The position numbers were made by a program, and so were the translations under genes. Below, piece after piece: positions 32,024-41,286 of a stretch of DNA of 64,000 nucleotides (within the stretch, counting starts at the first letter, position 1; the number at the start of each line of letters is the position of its first letter). The DNA comes from Bedellia somnulentella (taxonomy: Eukaryota > Arthropoda > Insecta > Lepidoptera > Bedelliidae), in NCBI GenBank assembly GCA_963576735.1, contig OY755177.1:18600001-18664000 (forward strand), given 5' to 3'. The notes under the pieces were generated by a model that had not been told where the DNA came from, did not search any database, and saw only the letters and a list, made by a program, of their open reading frames with translations.

Positions 32024-34127
32024 TACTGTTTTAGAAGTTGGTTGAAAAATACTTCGTTTTTGTAATGAGTCCAAAACAGGACTTGTTCAAATATGATGCG
32101 TATTGTTAAGACCTGTTCCTGCAAACCTCCATTACATGCATTAATTAAAAAACCAGTACTCTATCTTGTCCAAAAAATAAATCACAAAAAATAATTTCAT
32201 GACTTTTATGTATCAACTTAATACAGTTGAAGATTCACGCAGTTATTCTATGCAATAAATAAATTAACACAGCTACGCTATTTCAACACAGAAAAACTAA
32301 ACAATTATAAATAGCCAATTACCTGAAAACTTACTTTTGATTGAAACATTATGAAATACCAATTTTATTAATAACTTCATAATTAAACAATCAATTAGAT
32401 ATGTAAGGAATTTACTCTTCATGCAAAAAAGACAGGTGGAGGTTAATGGTATGAAGGCCCAGGATGTTGGTGCAAACTGTATGTTTTAAACACGTTAGAA
32501 ACATGCCATAAATCATAACACATAAATTACTATTTATTATAGTTAAACTCATCAAGTCATCACACAACAATACTGAAACTTATTCACAATTTAAGTATGA
32601 TAATTAAGTACATAAAAAACATGGCAAAGTTAATAAATGGTTGCTTATAAAATTGGAACAAAAAAGTTGCAGGTCAATTAGGATTATAGAACATTTCAAG
32701 CAATAACATAAATTGTAAATTACAAAAGTAATTTAAAATCAATTTAATTAAAGTTAGCATAATTTTAAGTGACTAAATTTAATATTCTTGTAGCTAACTG
32801 CGTATAACACTCTCTAGAATTTAAATTTGAACACCAACCAAAATTTTTCTTTTAGAACTGTTCAAATTGTTCTTTTAGAGTGCTTTATCAAAAGTTTTTA
32901 ATTGTGAATAATATGATCTGTATTATAAAATATTTATTTACCTATACCAAACTTAGTTATTGACAGTTGTAGTAAACTTTTTGACTTTTTTTTTTTTACT
33001 TTTGAGTTGAATATTCACCCAATTTTTATTTATTTAATATTTCAAAAATCACTTTCTTCTTTGAACTAAATTTATAAAATAAAAGATTTATTCCTAATAA
33101 CTGACTGTGATAAACAGGAAATTATAGAGATAGAATTCTGCTGTACTCTCAGAAACCCTAATGAAATTGCATTATTTTCAAATTCAAAAGCATTGTATAA
33201 TCCTCAAAATCCATCCATAAACTAAAAATGTTGATGCATGTGCAAGTGCAACACAACACAAAACACCTTTCACAAACCTGACACACAACTTTCAAGGGCT
33301 TTCATATAAATTTCTAGATGCCCACTATAGAAAACCTGTCAATAGTTTTGATTATAAACTTAAAATTTTAAATACTTATTTTTCAATGTTTTAGGATAGA
33401 CATACAAATAAATTAAACTTAAATAGTTAAAAAAAAAATTAAATTAAAAGACTTAAAGATAAGAACAGCCAGTATAAGAAAAATATTATTATTTTTCAGA
33501 ATGTTTTTTGGTAAATTTCAGTAATTTAATTAAAGAAATAGGAAATAAGGAAGCAATTAAATAGTCATCTTGATGTAATGTTCAAGTTGATTAAATAAGG
33601 TAGATTTATGTAGGCAAAATCTAAATAGACATTATAAGAGAACTAATAAGACTGAAGAAATAGACGTTTACTTTTTATATATGCCAAGTGACTTCAAACC
33701 AATCGTTAGTAAGAGCTATAACCTATATACCACAAATAAATGTAGGCCAGCTTAAGCGTAGCCGGTGTTGGCCCGAAATTCTTTCATCTGACATTATTCA
33801 ATCCCAAATTATCTGGCTTGTCGGCACCTAAAAATAGGTGAAGCTTTACCCTGGAGATAACGGGCGTCTGCCGCGACAGAAATTGTTGTCATAGGCTTAA
33901 ATAAAACCTGATTGGAATGTAAACTTGGAATAGATACCAGCCAGCAAGCTAGATCATCGCAACAGGTGGATAATAAATAAATACCAAACAGGCATACTAA
34001 CTAAATATGAATTGTTTTGAGGACACCTGATTCAAACCACGACCTATACATGCAATAATATATACAGTTAATGATTATATCAAATAGTTGCAAGCCTTTC
34101 TATGCGTAAATTTTAAGTTTTAGTTAC
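32024..34127 (-). other. Repeat-free AT-rich stretch, probable amphiphysin intron 1
   Basis: Two kilobases with none of the repeat families seen elsewhere, very AT-rich, and no ORF. It lies directly downstream (minus strand) of the amphiphysin first-exon donor site, so it should be intron. No second exon was recognised in it. Confidence 0.55.
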
Positions 34128-34196
34128 CTTTTCCTTCGCACGTCCTGCATGTTTTTGCACTGACTTCGCGATCAACGCACCTTTGCTTTCAGCCAT
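34128..34196 (-). CDS. Amph: Amphiphysin, first coding exon
   Basis: The minus strand reads 23 codons, MAESKGALIAKSVQKHAGRA then KEK, followed at once by a GTAACT splice donor. This matches the start of insect amphiphysin (N-terminal amphipathic helix of the N-BAR domain). From memory, vertebrate BIN1/AMPH first coding exons also end after the ...AQEK residues, so the exon boundary agrees. Amphiphysin binds and curves membranes; in insects it organises muscle T-tubules rather than synaptic endocytosis. The ATG is preceded by TGAA and by AT-rich 5' UTR-like sequence. The remaining BAR and SH3 exons should lie at lower coordinates; none was found down to about 31 kb, and they may lie beyond the window. 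The exon is intact. Confidence 0.88.
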
Positions 34197-34949
34197 TTCA
34201 ATCACTGTATCATAACCAATTGACAATTTATCCAAACACCATGAACTGCAAGCCAGGTTTTGGTTGCAGATGAGCTCTCTCACTCGAAAATAAATGTAAA
34301 AACAATTTATTGCAACCGAATGCGACCAAACACAAGAACTGCTTCAAACTGACTGGAAAAAAAGTATTAAATATTTGCTACGTTTATTCATAGATGGCGG
34401 CACTATACATTATTTTATCCTATTTCTGTTCGTTAGATGTCGCTAAATGGGATTATTTTTATTACGGTAAAGCCACGTTGACAGCAATACTAGTAGCCGT
34501 AAATTCACTTGACCTCCGTTTGATCAATGAGGAAGGCTTCGAACTTTCAAAGTAATTTATAAAAACGCCAAGAACCCTACCACCCAAACTAGCGGGTTTC
34601 TCATAAACATTCGGTTGACAAAATATGACCATCTATGTTGAATGTTGTATACGAACGTCATTCTAATCCATCTGTATGTACTTGTATAATGTATAACATG
34701 TGGTTGTCAACTTCTGTCCCATTGTTTTATTACTGAATGTGTATAAGATTTTATTTTATTACCACACCTTACCAAATACGTAAAATATTTGAGCAGGAAG
34801 TCCGCTATGTGCGATACCTAGAGGTTACTTTATCAAGTACATTGACGGTTCAGCGCCTTCCTCATTGAAATAAAAATAATATTCAGAAAAAAGACTAGAA
34901 ATATCTGCATCAGCGAATTCTTATAAATATTAATGACTGTCAGAATGGC
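34197..34949 (-). promoter_or_regulatory. Probable 5' UTR and promoter region of amphiphysin
   Basis: Position only: it lies directly upstream of the amphiphysin start codon, is free of recognised repeats, and has no other gene. I could not identify a convincing initiator or TATA box, so the transcription start is not placed. Confidence 0.35.
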
Positions 34950-35045
34950 ACTAATTATCTTTTCGTGGGTGTCATTCGTTCGAGGCGATTAAGTATAATG
35001 GAGCTTTTAAATGATAAATGGGCCAAGTGACTGAAAAATCATCTT
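34950..35045 (+). repeat. Repeat A (variant), decayed
   Basis: GAATGGCACTAATTATCTTT and CGTGGGTGTCATTCG with GGCGATTAAG match the head of the variant subfamily. Confidence 0.45.
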
Positions 35046-35082
35046 CGGCTATCTTGTACGAGTATAATACGATTATCCATAT

Positions 35083-35150
35083 TCATACATACTTCCGCCG
35101 CCATAAGTTTCCATTGGAGTGGGTCAGAATATCGATCGCAACTTTATACG
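35083..35150 (-). repeat. Repeat B, 3' fragment
   Basis: CATACATACTTCCGCC, TTTCCATTGGAGTGGGTCAG, GAATATCGATCGCAAC are the complement of the B 3' end. Confidence 0.6.
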
Positions 35151-35764
35151 GTCATGGCATAGATGTACTAATAAAAAACCGTCGATAAGTTTTGAGCGCT
35201 CATAACAGGCAATTAAAAAACAGGCTAAATGGCTCATCTGACTTAGTCGCACACTTACTCCTGTTGCAATCGTTCACCTGTTTTGGCGTGTTTGTTTATC
35301 AAAATAATCGAGAATGCCGTCGTGCGTGATAAGATTTTGCACTATAATAGAAAAACTACTAAAATGATGGGATCACTTATCATTCGTAAGTATTATAAAT
35401 TTACAACGTTTTAATTATAATTAATAATATAGTAGGTGTATCGTGTGTATAGATCTAAATTATTCTATGTCAAGCGGTCGTCTTAGTATCATATTTCACG
35501 TCGGTACAGAGAAAATATGTTGATCTCTTTTTAGCGCTTGCTATGAGATGTGCTGTCTCGCGTAATTTCAAATATATTTCATGGTGTGTTGTTTGGATAT
35601 ATTTTTAGTGGTGTGCGTTCATCTGCCGCAATATCGGTGCCACTCGTTAGCGCCGGTTTCCTCGTAAATAACCTATCTAACGTTTTTTAGTATATTTATG
35701 GGTCATGGCGTATTTCTTGAGCTGCATTTTTTTGCTTTTCTGATCTATGCACATTCTGAATTCT
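35151..35764. other. No recognisable feature
   Basis: No supported ORF or repeat. Confidence 0.4.
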
Positions 35765-35880
35765 ATCTTAATGTTACCTCCGTGGTCATCCTATTACCTT
35801 CAAAAGTTGCAGAGGAAACTTCTGATTCTGAATCTCAGGCAACCATTTTTTGGGATTAATATCCACGAGTGAGTTAAGGT
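35765..35880 (+). repeat. Repeat A, decayed 3' half
   Basis: CCTTCAAAAGTTGCAGAGG, a CTCAGGCAACCATTTTTTGG block and ATCCACGAGTGAG follow the order of the A family 3' half. Confidence 0.4.
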
Positions 35881-36227
35881 AGATAAACGGCAAAATCTTA
35901 CCAACTAAAGGTTTACACAGTATAGCAACACTTAAATAGAGGTACATAACTATTCTTTCTAAATTCACGTGATCTGTTGTCCTGGCTATTCTATTTAGGG
36001 GCATATACCAACACGGGACCTGATTACTAGGACGTTGCCGTCTGTTTGTCTGTCTGTCACGACTATGTATTTAATAAACCGTGATAGCTAGAAATTTAAT
36101 GTTGAAGTAAAATCTTAATAAAACAAGTAATTCACTAAATAGAGCAGCTACTTTAACGGCATAGGTCAACTCGGAAAATGGATACATAAAACAGTGACCT
36201 ATGTTGTATAGTAAATGGTGCGTTGAC
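35881..36227. other. No recognisable feature
   Basis: No supported feature. Confidence 0.4.
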
Positions 36228-36571
36228 AACCGTGATAGCCCAGTGGATAGAACAATCGGTTATCGTGCAAACGACTAGTGTTCAAATCCTGGGTCGGGCC
36301 TACACCAATTCGTCTTTTCTAAAGACATATGTGTGGTTAATGTATCATGGTTGTTAACGGTGAGGGAAAACATCGTGAGGAAACCCACATGGCTGAGTTG
36401 TACTTAGTCATGTGACAGTGTATTCGTACTAAACGGCGATAGGCCTGCCCCCTATCACGTGAGTACACTGTCCATGCAAAACGTGGGTACTCTGAACACC
36501 GGGTGACAAAGTCACGTGATGTTCAGAAGTATTAGTACCTCTGCCAACCCCTTCGGGGATATTCAGCGTGA
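36228..36571 (+). repeat. Repeat C SINE, near full length
   Basis: tRNA-like head (TGATAGCCCAGTGGATAGAA, GTGTTCAAATCCTGGG) through CCCCTTCGGGGATATTCAGC; it lacks the (GTTAT)n tail. Confidence 0.88.
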
Positions 36572-38488
36572 AAAATTTTAAGGTTTTTTGGTGTATCAAT
36601 CATTTTTAATTCATCTTCGTTTCATGGTATAATACCATGATTCGTAATGTTTGAGACTTGAGTAGACTCATTTATCATCAATGTTTTTACATAATATAAT
36701 ATTGACGTTCAACACCATCTAGCGAGATTTTTATAATTAAAAATGGACTGTTGGAAAACTCTTCAACGCCTTATACAATATTTAATCTGTGCCTTATACA
36801 CGATTGGTTTCCGACCACCGACCAAGGTTGACTAAGGTAATATGTATTAAATTAAAATTAATATTTGATTTAAAGAGTTGTTTTATTTTAACAAAAACAT
36901 TATTGATTTATTACCCTATTAGAATGATTTTTAAACTACGTTTTTATTCCCACCGAGTAGCCATGGTACAGATTTTGGTAGTACTCGTTGGGAAGAAAAC
37001 ACAAAAATCTGGTGATTGTTGTCTATTTATTTATGGCAAATATTTAACACGGCAACTGAAATCCTTTTTAGGCAACTATTTATTAAGTCACAAAAAAACT
37101 AACTTTGCAGTGATTAAATATCTTAGCAACTATTAAACTATACAAGCAACAAAATGCTAGGATCAAAAAAACTAAAAAAACGGCTGCTACTGTAAGGTAC
37201 CAAATATATCAAGCGGGATCAGTGTAAAACTGATTAAGGTATTATAAAACCTAATGTGGCGACTAATTTTTCCGAGGGGATATCATACATTCTTCACTGG
37301 CAACTATTGGATTTCATTATAAAAATACACATCTGGCAGCGATTTTTAGGTAGCTTTAAAACTGAAAATGGGTATTATAATAATGTATTTCGATATCAGA
37401 ATATTGCTTGCAGATTCGTAAATTCTTGAAAAGGCAACAAATGCGCTCGCTCGCTTTTCAATTTTTGTGACTATAATATTAAGTAAATTACATATTATGT
37501 GTATTGAAGTAAAAATGAAATAAATTAGGTTAGGCTAAAAGTTGCTTCACCCAGCCTAATGGGCAGATGCAATTAAGTTAGGGAAGGAAAACATAGGGAT
37601 GAAGGGGGGGTGAAGCCCCCCGCATTAAAAAACAATTAATCACCACAATCGTATTTGTGCTAGGTTAGGTTAGGGTTAGCTTGTGTCCAATAGAGCGGAA
37701 ATAGGCACCCCGCGAAGCGTGGTGACGTCGACACGCTGATAGGTTAGGTTAAGTTGTGTAGGTGTAGGTTCACTTAAAGAGGGAAGGTCAATAAAATAGA
37801 CCAAGAATAGTTTTATAGCATGTCGCAATTTGGTTAATTCAGATCCCTACAAATGTAGCCAAAAGTATTTTTTTAAGATCTTGTTTGTATTTATTTAAGA
37901 CCTTGGTCAAGTTTATAGACAACCCCATTTTAGAATTTATGAAAGCCTATTTTAACTTTTTTGTCCGCTTATAATTTGTCGCCTTAGAAGAAATTAAATT
38001 GCCACAAAAGAAAATCACTGCCAGATAAAATTTAAATAAAACCTCAAAAGTCATTAAAAAGCCGCCGCTTTCTAGTTAAGATGCTACCTCTAATTAGTCG
38101 CCAAAGTAGATTAATAGTAATATCCATTTTCTGTTTGTTTACGACCCGGAATGGCATCAATTATCATATTAGTCATTGTTAGTAGGTATGTGTTGTATTT
38201 TAGTTTATTGTTTGCTCATAATTTATCTATTTATAAACGTATTATTTGAGGATATTTGCCATATATGTTCGGTAACATTAAATGTTTATATTTAACTGTG
38301 ATTGAAAGCATGAGAAAAGCCTTACCAAATTAACCACAACCGACGCAAAATTGTTTTTTGTGTCAACACCGATTGTGCGAAGGAGAGACTTATAGGGTGC
38401 CACGCGCGTTATCTGTCTATAGGTAGTTGGTCTGAGCCGCAGCCGTTCGCGTAGAATGATTTGGCGGTATTTATCTGTCAGATTAAGT
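36572..38488. other. No firm gene; TTAGG-like motifs at 37520-37760
   Basis: A 115-codon ORF at 36789-37136 is lysine/leucine-rich low-complexity sequence in an AT-rich context and is not accepted. Short TTAGGTTAGG-type runs occur at 37527, 37660 and 37740. A GGGGGGGTGAAGCCCCCC hairpin lies near 37605-37622. 38380-38480 is GC-richer. Confidence 0.4.
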
Positions 38489-38496
38489 CAAAGGAC

Positions 38497-39239
38497 TAGC
38501 CGTGGGTAGGTCCGGCTCGGTGGATTCAAATGATTCGAATCTCTGCGTGAGCCGGATTGGCCTAACCGGCCCCACTCTTTCTTATCAGGTGCGAGTTCGC
38601 TTAACCGGGCCGCTCCGCACCGGCTCGGTTCTATTGTTTTCGAACAACAGGCTCAGGCATCAGGTTCAGGGTCGGTTCGATTATTACCGTTACATTTGCT
38701 TGCTGAATGTGAGAGCGAGACAAGAATGTAATACAATTTGAACTCGGGAGACAGAGACGAATAGAGAGTTGTCCTGTTGTGTTCTTGGTTTGCCAATTTC
38801 GTTTAATAGATTTATCAATATTTTCATAAATAATGGTGTTTATTGTGATATTATAAATACGATAGTGTTTTATGTTGTGTAACTTTCTGATTTGCATATA
38901 TTTATGTATACCTAGATATTGTTATAAGATGTTGTTAAGCTATTTCTAAATATTAATTATTTTTTTACATATGAATATTTGTATGTTAGCGAAACCAGCC
39001 TGTACACAAACAGAATCATTATACATATGAGTTAATTGATTTTTAAATGTATGTCAATAGCAATCGTTACGTTCCGCGAAGTAAGCGTGGTATTTTTTAG
39101 TTGTTTGATTCAGTTCTGAATTTCTTAACCGAGCCGGATTCGATAAGCGGTCCGGCCCGGTTAAGAGGATTCAGTACCGGAACTGAGCCTGAACCTGGTG
39201 ATTCGAATCACCTCGCGGAGCTGGATCTACCCAAGCCTA
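38497..39239. mobile_element. hAT-like non-autonomous element, 743 bp, 8-bp TSD
   Basis: The left end, TAGCCGTGGGTAGGTCCGGC, mirrors the right end, which on the minus strand reads TAGGCTTGGGTAGATCCAGC. Both are followed by ...GATTCGAATC blocks. CAAAGGAC flanks it exactly (38489-38496 and 39240-39247). An 8-bp duplication with TAG-starting ends is typical of hAT elements. The subterminal ~130 bp on both sides are GC-rich (AACCGGCC, CCGGCTCGG); the centre is AT-rich with no transposase frame. Confidence 0.85.
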
Positions 39240-39655
39240 CAAAGGACCCGACTTCTTTTTTGTTATTGTAGTTGGTCTGAGCTGCGAGTTGACTGTCTGT
39301 ACTACTCAAGGATACTCTACACTACGGATGGGCCCTGTGGTACTATATCTAAATAACGTTATGCAAATAATAATCATATCGCAACAGAAATATTCCATAT
39401 GCCGTTTTCTCTTTCTAACCTTCCGAGTTTAATCTTTTGAATAAGAGAACAATATATGTTTACTTCTTGTTGTTTATGGCAAAATTTCGTCAAGACGTTT
39501 CGATTATTATAGCGCGTACCCAGATCGTCATCTTAGTCGCCATTTGATCTGTCAAGTTGCTTTGTAAACAAAAATGTTGATTGTGTTTATTGTCTTTTGA
39601 ACATTGATTAATCAAGTTTGGGACCATAAAATTACATGGGAAATATAAATGCACA

Positions 39656-39726
39656 ATGCCCTGTTGCTCTGTTAAAGATTGTGGCGCCCGTAATAGCGAA
39701 AATCAGCCTCAATTAACTTTGCACAA
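39656..39726 (+). CDS. THAP domain, first exon, of the P-like element
   Basis: ATG then MPCCSVKDCGARNSENQPQL followed by TLHK, ending in an AA|GTAAGT donor. C3 or C4 and C9 correspond to the C-x(2-5)-C start of a C2CH THAP zinc finger. It joins in frame to the exon at 40095 across the codon AA|G, restoring the invariant HKFP of THAP domains at the junction. In P elements the THAP domain binds the element's own ends. Confidence 0.75.
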
Positions 39727-40094
39727 GTAAGTAACTATTTTCTTTCTTTTCACTTCGGTCAAGAGTATTTTTTTGGTGTATTTCATGCTTCCTCGATGTG
39801 ATCAGAGGAAACTTCATGATCATTGTAATATTTTCGCCATAAAAGGCTTAGTTTTCATGATTTCTTCCAAAATTATTTCCTCTCATTGTTTACCTAGTGA
39901 TGTGAAACACTGATCATTTAGTATTATCGATGTTTAAGTACTATCAGATTCGGTTTAAGTTGGTTGGTTGGTTAACCTATTAAAAACCTTAATGCCTTCC
40001 AAAATGTAGGTAACATTATTTTTATAGTTTACACTTTTCTTCACATTTGTTACTTATGAGGTGGTTATTGATTACTAAAATTAAATAATTTCAG

Positions 40095-40212
40095 GTTTCC
40101 TACAAGTGAAGCACGGAGAAGAAAGTGGCTTGATGGTATTGGCTTTGAAAACATCCACCATCGGCATAAAAATTGGCATTGCATTGTAAAAAAATGGTAT
40201 GGTTTATCATAA
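40095..40212 (+). CDS. THAP domain, second exon, of the P-like element (truncated)
   Basis: Follows a TTTCAG acceptor and reads FPTSEARRRKWLDGIGFENI, then HHRHKNWHCIVKKWYGLS and stop. FP and the RRKW tryptophan are THAP hallmarks. The usual C-x2-H-F ending is not clearly present: the only later Cys is in NWHCIVKKW. A GT at 40194 (TG|GTATGG) could lead to a further, deleted exon. The product would be an incomplete THAP finger and is probably non-functional. Confidence 0.65.
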
Positions 40213-40389
40213 AAAAATAACGAATGAAATGGTTTCATTCAGAACGTCATATAACAAATTGACGTTATTTAAAAATGAATAAATGTAACATTTTTAATTT
40301 AAATACGTTGTTTTTTTAGTATTTATATGTACGATCTTGCAATATAAGTCAAGCACAGCATCAATATTTTGTTGTACGTATACGACAAC

Positions 40390-40639
40390 TGTGTAGTGTC
40401 GGCTTAGAATAGCACTACTCCATTTCTTCCGGTGGGTGTACGTAAGAGGCGACTAACGGACTTTTAACGGCGTTTTAAGGGAATTTTGGGCGATGCGGTT
40501 GGACACCCATCACCAACAACCTTTATTTTACCAACTTTTCCCCACTCAACTTCCCAAAGGTGGCTGAGGAATTTGTCATTCCTTAGCTCTGGCTACCCCA
40601 TCTAGGGATTTATAGCCGTAAGTAAGTATATGTAATGTG
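40390..40639 (+). repeat. Repeat A, full length, nested in the P-like element, 9-bp TSD
   Basis: TGTGTAGTGTCGGCTTAG to a GTAAGTATATGTAATG end, flanked by TACGACAAC at 40381-40389 and 40640-40648. This copy gives the clearest view of both ends of family A. Variable-length duplication and a TATG-type tail argue for LINE-type retroposition. Confidence 0.9.
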
Positions 40640-41049
40640 TACGACAACCGATTTAAAGTCGTCCTTGAGCATATGACACCCATGGTTAATCTCACTGAAC
40701 CACTGATCGATGCACTGCTTTTAACTTACCCCACGCCGAAAATCATAATAAATTATCGCTTGAAAATGTTCATGAGTTAAATCCATGGTGATGTGTGATC
40801 CATGGTGGCGAAACGAAGGTTTAAAACTGGTATTAAAATATCTAGATCTAAATTAAAAGTATTTGCCCACTGTTGAAATAAATTATTTCTACATAAACAT
40901 GTTGGCCAATTTATCGATATTTTTCTATTCTGATTCTTGCATGATACAACCCTAGGTCAGCCATTTTAAGTGCCAATAGGCCACGCCCCCTGCTACGCTC
41001 TGAGAGTGTTTAGGGCCGATCCATAGTGTAGAGTATCCTTGGTACTACT

Positions 41050-41280
41050 GTACTTAATCTTCCACTCTTCCACTCTACTGTTGCTCTATGCAATTTAAGT
41101 TACTTTTTAAATTGTGTTTTATTGTAACGTACATTGCTTGCGGTGCATCTTGCATCTAATTGTTGTGGAATTACCCGATAAAGATACCCATTTGGATTTA
41201 CTTTGCCGTATACATCTTGTTTATAGAATATATTTTCATCTGTGCTGTGCTGCCGAAATAAGCTTCTGAAATCAATTACA
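41050..41280 (+). promoter_or_regulatory. 5' UTR/promoter of the coiled-coil gene
   Basis: The 231 bases between the P-like element's target duplication and the start codon are free of repeats. They must hold at least part of the 5' UTR. TTCCACTCTTCCACTCTACT (41059) is a pyrimidine-rich stretch. The transcription start is not identifiable by eye. Confidence 0.4.
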
Positions 41281-41286
41281 ATGGCG
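41281..41286 (+). CDS. Coding exon 1 of the coiled-coil gene
   Basis: ATGGCG followed by GTACGT. Codes only M-A. Placed because the next exon opens in the matching phase and no better upstream ATG is seen. Confidence 0.75.

Larger units (their letters stand above)
39307..41041 (+). mobile_element. P-like element, 1,735 bp, 8-bp TSD, internally deleted
   Basis: Ends match over ~30 bp: CAAGGATACTCTACACTA on both sides, then (C/T)GGAT(G/C)GGCCCT. They are flanked by exact GTACTACT duplications (39299-39306 and 41042-41049). Eight-bp duplications, ~30-bp inverted repeats and an internal THAP-encoding exon pair together point to the P superfamily. No P-type transposase core was found, so it is a deletion derivative. 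A repeat A copy (40390-40639) has inserted into it later. Confidence 0.85.

Noticed and set aside
36789..37136. 115-codon ORF
   Set aside because: AT-driven, Lys/Leu/Ile-rich low-complexity product; no motif, no splice context, no family recognised.
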